From assembly GCF_002159495.1 (NCBI RefSeq), contig NZ_NFIT01000006.1, positions 1 through 64,000 on the forward strand: a stretch of DNA of 64,000 bases, in the 5' to 3' direction. The position numbers and the translations under genes are program-made. Numbering within the stretch: the first letter of the stretch is position 1; each line of letters opens with the position of its first letter. Shown here piece after piece: positions 16,561 through 25,500 of the stretch. Source of the DNA: Olsenella sp. An293. GTDB taxonomy: Bacteria > Actinomycetota > Coriobacteriia > Coriobacteriales > Atopobiaceae. The notes beneath the pieces are model-generated. The model was not told where the DNA came from. It searched no databases and saw nothing but the letters and a program-made list of their open reading frames with translations.

Positions 16561-17279
16561 GCCTGACCCTCCTCGGAGGTGATGAGGATGCGGTGGCAGT
16601 ACGGGCACTCGGTGATCTCGTCGCCGTGGGCGAGGTCGTGGAAGGAGCTCGGCTGCAGCTTCACGCGGCAGACGCTCGGCACGTTGCCCGCCAGGCGCTC
16701 CACCGCGAGGCCCTTGAAGCGCTTGCGCGCCTTCTCGTAGGCGGCGAGGTGCTCGGGCGAGACGCCCTCAGCCGCGCGCTCGCGCTCGCGGCTGAGCTCG
16801 ACGATGCGGGAGCGCAGCGCCTTGGAGCCCTCGGTGAGCGCGGACTCGGTAGTCGCGCGCTCCCCCTCCAGGCGCTCGGCGGTGAGGCGCGCGTTCTTCT
16901 CGGCGCGCTCGAGGCGCTCCAGGCGCTCGGTCAGCGGGCCGATCTGGAACTCGCACTTCTCGATGCGCTTGGCGAGCGAGGTGAGCTGCTGCTCGAAGTC
17001 GCGGATCTCGCGGTGGGTGTGGCCGCCGGCGTCGGCCAGGGCTTGGACCTCCGCGGTCTTCTCGCGATAGTGCGCGAGGTCGGCGCGGGTGTCGGCGAGC
17101 TCGAGCTCGGCGTCCTTGCGCTGGCCGACGATGCCGGTGAGCTCGCTGGCGACCTTCCTGGCGGCCAGGCCGATGGTCTTGAGGCGCGCCTGCTGCGGCA
17201 TGGATGCGAGCGAGGAGGCGCACTTGAGCAGCTCGAGGTCGAGCTCCTGGAGCCTCATGAGGGCGGTTGCTTCAGTCAT
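16557..17279 (-). CDS. coiled-coil zinc-ribbon protein (COG1579/CdsZ-like)
   Basis: The 240-residue protein is nearly all charged coiled coil over ~10-185, then a short C-terminal zinc-ribbon region. Family members place two CxxC knuckles there. Here the second is intact (TECPYCHRILI) but the first is reduced to one cysteine (VPSVCRVKLQPS), so metal binding may be weak or use another ligand. Proteins of this family have been linked to ribosome-associated or cell-envelope functions in different phyla, and the role here is unknown. The TGA overlaps the coaBC GTG, and the gene sits 8 bp after the cysteine desulfurase. Confidence 0.8.
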   Translation of the reverse strand: MTEATALMRLQELDLELLKCASSLASMPQQARLKTIGLAARKVASELTGIVGQRKDAELELADTRADLAHYREKTAEVQALADAGGHTHREIRDFEQQLTSLAKRIEKCEFQIGPLTERLERLERAEKNARLTAERLEGERATTESALTEGSKALRSRIVELSRERERAAEGVSPEHLAAYEKARKRFKGLAVERLAGNVPSVCRVKLQPSSFHDLAHGDEITECPYCHRILITSEEGQA

Positions 17280-17287
17280 CTCTGTCC

Positions 17288-18475
17288 TTATTCTCTTGGG
17301 CGCCGCGCGCGGGCGCCCCCGCGCTCGGCGACGATGGTGATGAGCGTGTCGGCGAAGCGCTCGAGGTCGCCCTCGTCCACGCGCTCGTCGAAGGAGATCC
17401 TCAGGGAACCGAGCGCCTCCTCGCGGGGGATGCCCATGGCGAGAAGGACGTGGCTCGCGTCAAGGGAGCCAGAAGAGCAGGCCGAGCCGGCGGAGACCTC
17501 AAAGCCCGCCTGGTCGAGGGCCAAGATCATGGTCTCGGAGTCAAGCCCGGGGGCCATGACGCTCACGATGCCGGGCAAGCGGTCGACGCGGGAGGCGACC
17601 GTTGCCACGATGCCGGTGCCGGGGGCGCAGAGGCGCCCGACGAGCCTCTCGGCGCGGCCCGCGACGAGCTCGCGCGTGGCGTCGAGCCCCGCGTGGCAGG
17701 CCTCGGAGACCGCGGCGAAGGCGAGCGCCCCGCGAACGTCCTGGGTGCCGGCGCGCCGGCCCTGCTCCTGGCCGCCGCCAAAGGAGAGCGGTCGCAGCGG
17801 CACGCGCCCGCGGCAGACGAGCGCGCCCACGCCCACGGGGCCGCCGAGCTTGTGGGCGGCCACGCTCACGGCGTCGACGTCGGCGAGCTCCAGCGGCACG
17901 TGACCGAGGGCCTGGACGGCGTCGGTGTGGAAGAGCGCGCCGGCGGCGTGGGCCGCCCGCGCGAGCGCGGGGACGGGCTGGATGACGCCGGTCTCGTTGT
18001 TGGCGTACATGACCGAGACGAGCGCGCAGTCCCCGTCGAGGACGGCCTCCAGGGCGCCCGCCTCGACGATCCCCTCGCGGCTCGGGCGGACGAGGTCGAC
18101 CTCGAAGCCGCGCTCGTGCAGGGGCCCCACGAGGTCGAGGACCGAGTCGTGCTCGATCGCGGAGAGCACCACGCGGCGCCTGCGGGACTCGCGCCCGCGC
18201 GCGCCCTCGGCGAGCCCGATCACGGCGAGGTTGTTGGACTCGGTCCCGCCGGAGGTGAAGGTCACGTCCGAGGGGCGGAAGCGCCCGCCGAGGACGCCGA
18301 CGAGCGCGCGGCGCGCCCCGTCGAGCTCGCGGGCCGCGGCGCGCCCGAGCGTGTGCAGCGAGTTGGGGTTGGCCCCCGCGACCTCGCTCTGGTCGTAGGC
18401 GCGCTCGGCCGCGAGCGCCTCGGGGCGCAGCGGCGAGGACGCGGCGTGGTCGAGATATACGGCTCTTCCCGTCAT
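17288..18475 (-). CDS. cysteine desulfurase (NifS/IscS family)
   Basis: The 395-residue PLP enzyme mobilises sulfur from L-cysteine as a persulfide for Fe-S cluster or thio-modification pathways. Seen motifs are VYLDHAASSPLRPEA at the start, FTSGGTESNNLAV, the PLP lysine in SVAAHKLGGPVGVGAL, and the catalytic cysteine loop GSACSSGSLDASHVL. It follows rpe by 3 bp within the der operon. No iscU or mnmA gene is adjacent, so whether it serves Fe-S assembly or tRNA thiolation cannot be decided here. Confidence 0.93.
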   Translation of the reverse strand: MTGRAVYLDHAASSPLRPEALAAERAYDQSEVAGANPNSLHTLGRAAARELDGARRALVGVLGGRFRPSDVTFTSGGTESNNLAVIGLAEGARGRESRRRRVVLSAIEHDSVLDLVGPLHERGFEVDLVRPSREGIVEAGALEAVLDGDCALVSVMYANNETGVIQPVPALARAAHAAGALFHTDAVQALGHVPLELADVDAVSVAAHKLGGPVGVGALVCRGRVPLRPLSFGGGQEQGRRAGTQDVRGALAFAAVSEACHAGLDATRELVAGRAERLVGRLCAPGTGIVATVASRVDRLPGIVSVMAPGLDSETMILALDQAGFEVSAGSACSSGSLDASHVLLAMGIPREEALGSLRISFDERVDEGDLERFADTLITIVAERGGARARRPRE

Positions 18476-18478
18476 GGG

Positions 18479-19156
18479 CTAGGCCATCTTGGAGACGCCG
18501 GACTGGCCGGCGGCGCGCAGGGCGGCGATGGCGGCGGCGCGGTCGGCGGCGCCGAAGACGGCGCTGCCGGAGACCAGCACGTTGGCGCCGGCGGCCGTCA
18601 CGAGCGGCGCCGTGGCCTCGGTGATGCCGCCATCGACCTCGATGAGCGGGTTCACGCCGTGCTCGTCGCACATGCGGCGCAGGCGACGGAGCTTGCGCGG
18701 GGAGCTCTCGATCAGCGCCTGGCCGCCGAAGCCGGGGTCGACGGTCATGACCAGGATCATGTCGAGCTCGCCGAGCAGCGGCTCGAGCAGGCAGACGGGC
18801 GTCGCGGGGTTGATGGCCACGGCGGCCTTGGCGCCGCGGTCGTGGATGTAGGAGACGATGCGGTGCGCGTGCGTGGCCGCCTCGTAGTGAAACGAGACCA
18901 TGTCGGCGCCTGCGTCGAGGTAGCCGCGGACCGCGACCTCGGGGTTGGACACCATGAGGTGGACGTCGACCGGCAGGTCGGTCGAGGCCTTCACGGCGCG
19001 CAGCACGTCAGGCCCGAAGCTGATGTTGGGGACGAAGTGCCCGTCCATGACGTCGAAGTGGATGAGGTCTGCCGTGGCGACGTCGGCCACGTCCGCGCCG
19101 AGGCGGGCGAAGTCGGCGGCGAGCACCGACGGGGCGATCTTGATCTCCTCGAGCAT
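18479..19156 (-). CDS. rpe: ribulose-phosphate 3-epimerase
   Basis: The 225-residue TIM barrel interconverts D-ribulose 5-phosphate and D-xylulose 5-phosphate in the pentose phosphate pathway. It has IAPSVLAADFARL, the metal-site motif HFDVMDGHFVPNISFGP, VDVHLMVSNP, LVMTVDPGFGGQ and IEVDGGI. The ATG overlaps the gpsA stop by one base (TGATG). Confidence 0.95.
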   Translation of the reverse strand: MLEEIKIAPSVLAADFARLGADVADVATADLIHFDVMDGHFVPNISFGPDVLRAVKASTDLPVDVHLMVSNPEVAVRGYLDAGADMVSFHYEAATHAHRIVSYIHDRGAKAAVAINPATPVCLLEPLLGELDMILVMTVDPGFGGQALIESSPRKLRRLRRMCDEHGVNPLIEVDGGITEATAPLVTAAGANVLVSGSAVFGAADRAAAIAALRAAGQSGVSKMA

Positions 19157-20196
19157 CAGTTGCTCTCCTTCTCCTGTGTCGAGATTCCGTAGAACTCCTC
19201 GCTCGGGCGTCGCCCGAGCAGCATGTCCGTTGCCTCCTGGACGTCCACGCCGTCGTGCAGGACCGCGTGGACGGCGCTCGTGATGGGGACCTCCACGCCG
19301 TGGGCGCGCGCGAGGGCGAGCACGCTCTCCGCGGCCCGGACGCCCTCGACGACGACGTGCTCGCGCGCCTCGAAGGCCTCGAGGGTCTCGCCGCGGGCGA
19401 GCGCCTCGCCGAAGGTGCGGTTGCGCGAGTGACGGGAGGTGCAGGTGGCCACGAGGTCCCCCATGCCGGCGAGGCCCATCGGGGTGAGCGGGTCGGCGCC
19501 GAGCGCGGCGGCCACGCGGCCGATCTCGGCGAGGCCGCGCGTCATGATGACGGCGAGCGTGTTGTCGCCCGCACCAAAGCCCACGGCGGCGCCGCAGGCG
19601 ATGGCCACGACATTCTTCACGGCGCCGCAGACCTCGACGCCGGTGACGTCCTGCGAGACGTAGACCCTAAAGGACGGGCTCACGAGCAGCCGCTGGAGGC
19701 GCAGGGCGACCTCGGGGTCCTCGGAGGCGAGGACCGCCGCCGAGAGCTTGCCGAGGCAGACCTCCTCGGCGTGGTTGGGGCCCGATAGCACGGCGACGCG
19801 CCCACGTCCGCCGAGCTCGTCGGCCGCGACGTCGAGCATGAGCTCGTGGGTCCCGAGCTCGACGCCCTTGCTGAGCACCAGGACCGGCGCCTCGGGCGGC
19901 ACGAGCGAGGCCATGCGCGCGCAGGTGGGGCGCAGGTAGGCAGAGGGCACGGCGAGCACCACGACCTCGGCCCCCTCGAGCGCGTCCGCCGCGTCGTGGG
20001 TCGCGCGGACCGGCGCGGGCAGCTCGTAGGAGCTCAGGTGGCGCGGGTTTCTCCGGGTGGCGTTGAGCTCGTCGGCGAGCGCGGCGTCGCGGCACCACAG
20101 GGCGACCTCGCCGGCGCGGGCAGCGAGAAGCCCCGCCATGGCGGTGCCCCACGACCCCGAGCCGATGACGGCGACCTTGCCCACGCGCGCGCTCAC
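19156..20196 (-). CDS. gpsA: NAD(P)-dependent glycerol-3-phosphate dehydrogenase
   Basis: The 346-residue enzyme reduces dihydroxyacetone phosphate to sn-glycerol-3-phosphate for phospholipid synthesis. It shows the nucleotide motif VAVIGSGSWGTAMAGLL, GPNHAEEVCLGK, the catalytic-lysine segment GAVKNVVAIACGAAVGFGAGDNT, and GLAGMGDLVATCTSRHSRNRTFG. The GTG at 20196 is chosen because it overlaps the plsY stop (GTGA) and follows GGAGG. An apparent longer frame reaches into plsY without family similarity. Adjacent PlsY uses its product. Confidence 0.95.
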   Translation of the reverse strand: MSARVGKVAVIGSGSWGTAMAGLLAARAGEVALWCRDAALADELNATRRNPRHLSSYELPAPVRATHDAADALEGAEVVVLAVPSAYLRPTCARMASLVPPEAPVLVLSKGVELGTHELMLDVAADELGGRGRVAVLSGPNHAEEVCLGKLSAAVLASEDPEVALRLQRLLVSPSFRVYVSQDVTGVEVCGAVKNVVAIACGAAVGFGAGDNTLAVIMTRGLAEIGRVAAALGADPLTPMGLAGMGDLVATCTSRHSRNRTFGEALARGETLEAFEAREHVVVEGVRAAESVLALARAHGVEVPITSAVHAVLHDGVDVQEATDMLLGRRPSEEFYGISTQEKESN

Positions 20197-20885
20197 CTGG
20201 CCTCCCTCTCGACGGGGTCGTTCTTCTCGCCCTTCTTGTGGAACGAGAAGCGACGCTCCTCGCCGTGGGCGAGCCGGCGGACGTTGTCGCGGTGCGACCA
20301 GATGACGACCACGGCCGCCACGGCGACCGGCGCGATCGAGACGGGCGGGAAGCCAAAGACCGCGCACCACACGGGCAGCGACGCCGCCGCCGCGACCGAG
20401 CCGAGCGAGACGTAGCGCGTGGGGATCACGAGCAGAAGGAACAGCGCGAGCAGGCCGGCGCCGATGGGCCAGTAGAGCCCGAGCGCCGCGCCAAAGCCCA
20501 CCGCGATGCCCTTGCCGCCGCGGAAGCGCAGGTAGGGGCTAAAGACGTGGCCGAGGATGCAGCCGAGGAAGACGCAGGAGAGCGTCGTCCCGAAGACCGT
20601 GGTGTGGTCGAGGGAGGCCGCGTCCCCGCCGAGGGCGAGCGCGGCGATGGCCCAGCGCGCCACGAGCATCCAGACGAGGCCCTTGGCGGCGTCGAGCAGC
20701 AGCGTGAGGCCCGCGGCCCCCTTGCCCACGGAGCGCGCGACGTTGGTGGTCCCGATGTTGCCCGAGCCCACGGTGCGCACGTCGACGTGGCCCATGGCCA
20801 TGGCCACGATCAGGCCGAAGGGGATGCCGCAGACGAGGTAGGCGCCCGCCGTGAAGACGACGGTCCAGACGGCGAGCTCGCTCAC
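20193..20885 (-). CDS. plsY: acyl-phosphate:glycerol-3-phosphate acyltransferase
   Basis: The 230-residue membrane protein has about five hydrophobic segments. It transfers an acyl group from acyl phosphate to glycerol-3-phosphate, making lysophosphatidic acid. Family motifs are GSGNIGTTNVARSVGKGAAGLTLLLDAAKG and RFRGGKGIAVGFGA, with a third conserved region in the following loop. The GTG start at 20885 overlaps the der stop (GTGA). The sequence reads on upstream in another protein's frame, which is why the start had to be set by this overlap. Confidence 0.93.
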   Translation of the reverse strand: MSELAVWTVVFTAGAYLVCGIPFGLIVAMAMGHVDVRTVGSGNIGTTNVARSVGKGAAGLTLLLDAAKGLVWMLVARWAIAALALGGDAASLDHTTVFGTTLSCVFLGCILGHVFSPYLRFRGGKGIAVGFGAALGLYWPIGAGLLALFLLLVIPTRYVSLGSVAAAASLPVWCAVFGFPPVSIAPVAVAAVVVIWSHRDNVRRLAHGEERRFSFHKKGEKNDPVEREAR

Positions 20886-22216
20886 GCGCGGTCGCCCCCC
20901 TCGGACTTGCGGCGGAACTTCAGGCGCACGGGCGTGCCCGTGAGGTCGAAGCGGTCGCGCAGGCGGTTCTCGAGGAAGCGCTCGAAGTTGTCGTCCACGA
21001 GGTCGGGGGCGTTGCACCAGAAGGTGAAGACGGGCGGCTTGGAGCCAGTCTGCGTGGCGTACTGGATCTTGAGGCGCCGCCCCTTCTCGGAGCGGGTGTG
21101 GCCGCCCTCGCGGATCTGGGCGAGAAGGTCGTTGAGCTCGGAGGTCCTGGTCTGGGAGGCGTGGGCCTCGGCGGCGCGCACGGCGAGCGCGAGGACCTTG
21201 TCGGTGGCGCGGCCGGTGAGCGCGGAGACGTTGACGGTGGGGATCCACGGCGCGAAGGCGAGGCGCTTGTTGATCGAGGCCACGATCTCGTCGCGCTGCT
21301 GCTCGGTCTCGACGAGGTCCCACTTGTTGAGCACGAGCACCAGGCCGCAGCCGCGGTCGATGGCCATGCCGGCGACCTTCTGGTCCTGCTCGGTGACGCC
21401 CACGGTGGCGTCCACGACGAGCAGGCACACGTCGGCGCGGTCGATGGCCTGCAGGCCGCGGACGAGGCTGTAGTACTCGACGTCCTCGTGGACCTGCGTC
21501 TTCTTGCGCATGCCGGCCGTGTCGACGAGCTTGATGGGCTGGCCCTTCCACTCGATCACGGTGTCGATGGCGTCGCGCGTGGTGCCGGCGACGTCCGAGA
21601 CGATCGAGCGCTTCTTGTTGGCGAGGCGGTTGGCGAGGCTGGACTTGCCCACGTTGGGGCGGCCCACGATGGCCAGGGAGAGGATGTCCTCCTCGGGCTC
21701 CTCCTCGACCTCCTCGGGGAAGGCGGCGACGATGTCGTCGAGCAGGTCGCCGGTGCCGTGGCCGTGACCGGCCGAGAGCGGGCGCGGCTCGCCGACGCCC
21801 AGGGAGTAGAAGTCCCACAGGCCGTCCTGCTCGCGCGAGGGGTCGTCCTTCTTGTTGACGACGAGGAAGACGGGCTTGTCGACGCGACGGACGATGCGGG
21901 CGACCTCCTCGTCCTCGTCGGTGACGCCGGTGGTGCCGTCGACCACGAAGACGATGACGTCGGCCTCCTCGCAGGCCATGAGGGCCTGCTCGCGAATGCG
22001 CGGGGCGAAGACGTCCTTGGACTTGACGGACTCGATGCCGCCGGTGTCGATGAGGGTGAAGTCGCGTCCGTTCCAGTCGGCGTCGTGGTAGGAGCGGTCG
22101 CGCGTGACGCCGCGCGACTCGTGGACGATGGCGTCGCGACTCACCGCGATGCGGTTGACGAGCGTGGACTTGCCGACGTTGGGACGGCCGACCACGGCGA
22201 CTACGGGCTTGGGCAT
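20882..22216 (-). CDS. der: ribosome biogenesis GTPase Der (EngA)
   Basis: The 444-residue protein has two tandem GTPase domains (G1 GRPNVGKST at ~10-18 and GRPNVGKSS at ~185-193; G3 DTGGIES and DTAGMRK; G4 NKKD and NKWD) and a C-terminal KH-like domain. It assists 50S subunit assembly. AAGGAGGCGAG precedes the ATG. It heads the chain der-plsY-gpsA-rpe, each gene overlapping the next by 1-4 nt. The hairpin element at 22305-22402 lies upstream. Confidence 0.96.
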   Translation of the reverse strand: MPKPVVAVVGRPNVGKSTLVNRIAVSRDAIVHESRGVTRDRSYHDADWNGRDFTLIDTGGIESVKSKDVFAPRIREQALMACEEADVIVFVVDGTTGVTDEDEEVARIVRRVDKPVFLVVNKKDDPSREQDGLWDFYSLGVGEPRPLSAGHGHGTGDLLDDIVAAFPEEVEEEPEEDILSLAIVGRPNVGKSSLANRLANKKRSIVSDVAGTTRDAIDTVIEWKGQPIKLVDTAGMRKKTQVHEDVEYYSLVRGLQAIDRADVCLLVVDATVGVTEQDQKVAGMAIDRGCGLVLVLNKWDLVETEQQRDEIVASINKRLAFAPWIPTVNVSALTGRATDKVLALAVRAAEAHASQTRTSELNDLLAQIREGGHTRSEKGRRLKIQYATQTGSKPPVFTFWCNAPDLVDDNFERFLENRLRDRFDLTGTPVRLKFRRKSEGGDRA

Positions 22217-22304
22217 CTCGCCTCCTTGCTATTCGTTTGACCTGCAAATCTTACCATGAGCGGTTGGTTTTGGCCTGTGAGCGCGAGAAATCCACGGGTC
22301 GTCC

Positions 22305-22402
22305 GCTCGTCGCGGCGCTGCCTGCATCCGGCGCTCGGACAGCTTGGCGAGAAGGACGCTCGCCAAGAACTCGCGGCGGACGCTGGCAGCGCCGCGACGA
22401 GC
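22305..22402. repeat. core-in-palindrome element, copy 1
   Basis: Outer arms at 22305-22322 and 22385-22402 are an 18-bp perfect inverted repeat, extended by TCCG/CGGA after a small internal loop. The conserved core GGCGCTCGGACAG ... AACTCGCGG lies between them. It encloses an 8-bp inner stem CTTGGCGA/TCGCCAAG with loop GAAGGACGC, which contains CGAGAAG at 22348-22354. It sits between the DUF512 gene stop and der. No T-tract follows on either strand. Confidence 0.85.
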
Positions 22403-22437
22403 TGCTGTTGCATAATCGGCCGCCCGCGTCGGGCGCG

Positions 22438-23820
22438 TTACAGATCGAGGGCGGCGAGAAGGGCGTCGAGGTAGTCGCCGGGGTTGGGGACGCTGACGGC
22501 CGTGAGGGCCCCGCGGCGGCGGAGCTCCTCGAGGATGCGCCCCTGCGAGTCTCCGTCGAGGGTGAGCCTGTCAAAGTTGAACATCACCTCGGGAAGGACG
22601 ACGAGCGTGCCCGCGAGGTCGGCCGGGAGCTGGGCGAGCAAGTCCTCGCTCACGATGAGCCCCGTCACGTTGACGTCTCCGCCGAAGTAGTCGTTGCGGA
22701 TCGCGCGCGTGCGGAGCCGGCCCTCGGGCGAGGCGAGCGCGCAGAGCCCGTCGATGGTCTCGCGGGCGGCCTCGCCGCAGACGAGCTCGGCGACGAGGTC
22801 CTTCTCGGCAAGGGTCGCGCCTATGCGGGCGAGGTCGCCGGCGCGCTCGCTCGCCACGAGCGCGGTCTCGTCGAGGAAGCTCCGCAGCATGCCGATGCCG
22901 TCGTAGAACTGCGGGTAGCCGTCGTAGGTCTCGGCAGGGGGGACGGGCAGGCGCGCGTCGACGTAGAACTCGTCGGAGAGCTGGAAGCGCGTGATGCCGA
23001 GTGTCCTTCTCGCCCGCTCCTGATAGGGCTCGAGCAGGCGGACGACCGCGCGCGACGCCTCGGGGTCGTCCGAGTAGGAGCTCTTGAAGCGGCGGCTGTG
23101 CTTGGTGTAGCCGAGCGGGACGATGGCGAGCGAGGTGATGCCCGGGCGCGCCTCGACCCAGTCGAGGGTGGCGCGGAGCTCGTCGCCGTCGTTGATGCCG
23201 GGGCACAGGACGATCTGCGCGTGCACCTCGACGCCGCCTGCGAGCAGGCGCTCGAGGACCTCGATGCCGCGGTCGGCGTGCCGGCCGATGAGCGAGCGGC
23301 GCACCTCGGGCGTGATGGCGTGGATGGAGACGTTCATCGGCGAGAGGCCGCAGGTCACGATGCGCTCGGCCTCCTCGTCGGAGACGTTGGTGAGCGTCAC
23401 GAAGTTGCCCTGGAGAAAGGACAGGCGGTAGTCGTCGTCGCGCAGGGTGAGCGTGGCGCGCGCCTCGGGCGGAAGCATCGCCATGAAGCAGAACTGGCAG
23501 GCGTTCACGCAGGTGCGGATGCCGTCGAAGAGCACGTCGGTGAAGTCGACACCCCAGTCCTGGCCGGGCTCGCGCCAGAGCTCGCAGGGCGTCGTGGTGC
23601 CGTCGCGCGGGTCAAAGACCTCGAGCTCGCAGGTTCCGCCGTCGGCCTCCCAGCGCCAGTCGATGAGGTCGCGCGGAACCACGCCGTTCACGCGCTCGAC
23701 GCGCATGCCGGGCTCGATGCCGGCCTCCCAGGCGGGGCTGCCCTCCTCGACCGAGGCGACCCAGGCGCCCGTGGCCTGGGGCCTGGTCGACGCGTAGTCG
23801 GCGCGCTTCTGCTCAGCCAT
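22438..23820 (-). CDS. radical SAM / DUF512 protein with N-terminal PDZ-like domain
   Basis: The 460-residue protein begins with a PDZ-like segment (GAWVASVEEGSPAWEAGIEPGMRVERVNGV). A cysteine cluster near residue 100 (TCVNACQFCFMAML) fits the CxxxCxxC pattern of radical SAM enzymes. The DUF512 region fills the C-terminal half (KHSRRFKSSYSDDPEASRAV, QLSDEFYV, NDYFGGDVNVTGL). The family is widespread in anaerobes and often sits next to der, as here, but its reaction is not established. AAAGGA precedes the ATG. Confidence 0.88.
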   Translation of the reverse strand: MAEQKRADYASTRPQATGAWVASVEEGSPAWEAGIEPGMRVERVNGVVPRDLIDWRWEADGGTCELEVFDPRDGTTTPCELWREPGQDWGVDFTDVLFDGIRTCVNACQFCFMAMLPPEARATLTLRDDDYRLSFLQGNFVTLTNVSDEEAERIVTCGLSPMNVSIHAITPEVRRSLIGRHADRGIEVLERLLAGGVEVHAQIVLCPGINDGDELRATLDWVEARPGITSLAIVPLGYTKHSRRFKSSYSDDPEASRAVVRLLEPYQERARRTLGITRFQLSDEFYVDARLPVPPAETYDGYPQFYDGIGMLRSFLDETALVASERAGDLARIGATLAEKDLVAELVCGEAARETIDGLCALASPEGRLRTRAIRNDYFGGDVNVTGLIVSEDLLAQLPADLAGTLVVLPEVMFNFDRLTLDGDSQGRILEELRRRGALTAVSVPNPGDYLDALLAALDL

Positions 23821-23908
23821 GAGGTCCTTTCGGGTCGCGTTTCTCTCGCCGCCATTGTGCCACAGGGACGGGCTCGCGCCCTCGCGTCGAGGCGCTTCTC
23901 GGCGCGCC

Positions 23909-24751
23909 CTACTCCCCCGCCAGCTCGGCGATGCGCCCGCGGACGGCCTCGATCTGGCTCGCGGGCGTGGACGCGCCCGCGGTGATGCCGATGACCCGCG
24001 CGCCCTCGAACCACGAGGGACAAAGCTCGTCGGCGCCCTCCACGTGGTGCGTCCGCGGGCAGCGGGCGGCGGAGATCTCGGCCAGGCGCGTGGTGTTGGC
24101 GGAGTTTCGCCCGCCGATGACGACCATGACGTCGGCCTCGCGGGCGAGCTCGTCGGCCGCGGCCTGGTGCCCCGCCGTGGCCTCGCAGATGGTGTTGACC
24201 ACGCGCACCTCCTCGGCCACGCCCAGAAGCTCCCCCACGACCTCGGCGAGAAGGGCGCGGCGCGCGGTGGTCTGCACCACCACGCCGACCTTGCGGGCGT
24301 GCGGCAGCGCGGCGGCCTCCGCGGCCGACCCGATCACGACGGCCCCCGGCGCGTGGGGCAGGGTCGCCTCCACCTCGGGATGACCCGCCTCCCCCACCAC
24401 CACGACCTGGTAGCCCTCGGTGGAGAGCCGCTCGGCGGCGAGGTGGACCTTCTTCACGAAGGGGCAGGTGGCGTCGAGCACGCGCGAGCAGAGGGACCGC
24501 GCCCGCGCCTCCTCGTCCGGCGTGACGCCGTGGGTGCGCAGCAGGAGGGCGTCGCCGGCCGCCTCTTCGGGCGAGGAGACCACCGTGACGCCGCGCTCCT
24601 CGAGGCCGGCCACCACGCGCGGGTTGTGGATGAGCGGGCCGAGCGTGTGGACGCGCCCCGCTCGCTCGTCGGCGGCGGCCTCGACCATCTGGAGCGCGCG
24701 CTCCACGCCGTAGCAGGCGCCCGCCTCGCTCGCCACGCGGATCTCGACCAT
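23909..24751 (-). CDS. ispH: 4-hydroxy-3-methylbut-2-enyl diphosphate reductase
   Basis: The 280-residue [4Fe-4S] enzyme performs the last MEP-pathway step, forming IPP and DMAPP from HMBPP. The three cluster cysteines are C13 (AGACYGVERAL), C96 (DATCPFVKK) and C189 (NTICEATAGHQ). GGRNSANTTRL and ITAGASTPASQI are the usual substrate-site motifs. The ATG at 24751 lies 3 bp after plsC. Dxr and IspG of the same pathway are encoded at 41-44 kb. Confidence 0.95.
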   Translation of the reverse strand: MVEIRVASEAGACYGVERALQMVEAAADERAGRVHTLGPLIHNPRVVAGLEERGVTVVSSPEEAAGDALLLRTHGVTPDEEARARSLCSRVLDATCPFVKKVHLAAERLSTEGYQVVVVGEAGHPEVEATLPHAPGAVVIGSAAEAAALPHARKVGVVVQTTARRALLAEVVGELLGVAEEVRVVNTICEATAGHQAAADELAREADVMVVIGGRNSANTTRLAEISAARCPRTHHVEGADELCPSWFEGARVIGITAGASTPASQIEAVRGRIAELAGE

Positions 24752-24753
24752 GG

Positions 24754-25500
24754 CTACTCGACCCCCGGGTGCTCGCGGCGAAGCTCGTCGCGCAGCTCGT
24801 AGACGCGTCGCATGCCCTCGCGCTCCATCTCGGCGAGCTGCTCCTTGCGCTTCTCGGAGGAGAGCTCTGACCACTCTATCGGCTCGCCCACGTCGACGAA
24901 CACCCGGCTGCGCGGGCGCAGGCGCCGGGCGCCGATCATGGCGACGGGCTGCACGGGCGCCTTGGCGAGCTGGGCCATGATGGCGTAGCCGCCGTGGGGC
25001 TTCTCGTCGGCGTCGCTCCGGATGCGGGTGCCCTCGGGGTAGATGAGCACGCACTCCCCGCGCATGAGCATCGTGCGGGCGCGGCGCACGGTCCTCATGT
25101 CGGCCGTGCCGCGCTCCACGGGAAAGCCGCCGGCGCGCGAGAAGAGCCAGGCGGCCGGGCGAATGCGGTCGAAGTCGCTCTTGTAGACGATGCGCACCGG
25201 GACGCCGGCGCGCCACATCGTGACGACCACGATCACCGGGTCGAGCATGGACTGGTGGTTCATGATGACCACGCGGCCGCGGGGGTCGGCGAGCAGGCGC
25301 TCGGCGTGCTCGATCCTCCAGGGCCACAGGATGCGCGTGACGACCCACAGGATGTTCACGACGGCGCCGATGAACAGGCGCCCCGGCAGCGGGTGCTCGC
25401 TCAGCGCGTGGTCGTAGTAGTCGTCGAGGGTGTTGCCGGCAAAGGCGCGCATGCGGCCCTGGGAGGCGGGGGCGCCCTGGGGCTCGTTCTTCTCGGTCAT
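24754..25500 (-). CDS. plsC: 1-acyl-sn-glycerol-3-phosphate acyltransferase
   Basis: The 248-residue protein has a hydrophobic segment near residues 42-60 and the acyltransferase blocks NHQSMLDPVIV (the H-x4-D-type catalytic motif), GGFPVERG and YPEGTRIRS. It adds the second acyl chain to make phosphatidic acid, after PlsY and before CdsA, both encoded in this window. Its ATG overlaps the cmk stop (ATGA). The conserved cmk-plsC-ispH order supports the call. Confidence 0.93.
   Translation of the reverse strand: MTEKNEPQGAPASQGRMRAFAGNTLDDYYDHALSEHPLPGRLFIGAVVNILWVVTRILWPWRIEHAERLLADPRGRVVIMNHQSMLDPVIVVVTMWRAGVPVRIVYKSDFDRIRPAAWLFSRAGGFPVERGTADMRTVRRARTMLMRGECVLIYPEGTRIRSDADEKPHGGYAIMAQLAKAPVQPVAMIGARRLRPRSRVFVDVGEPIEWSELSSEKRKEQLAEMEREGMRRVYELRDELRREHPGVE

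Noticed and set aside
22305-22402. Interpretation of the core palindromes as ordinary Rho-independent terminators
   Set aside because: No run of T follows on either strand for any of the four copies, the stems exceed usual length, and an internal core sequence is conserved.
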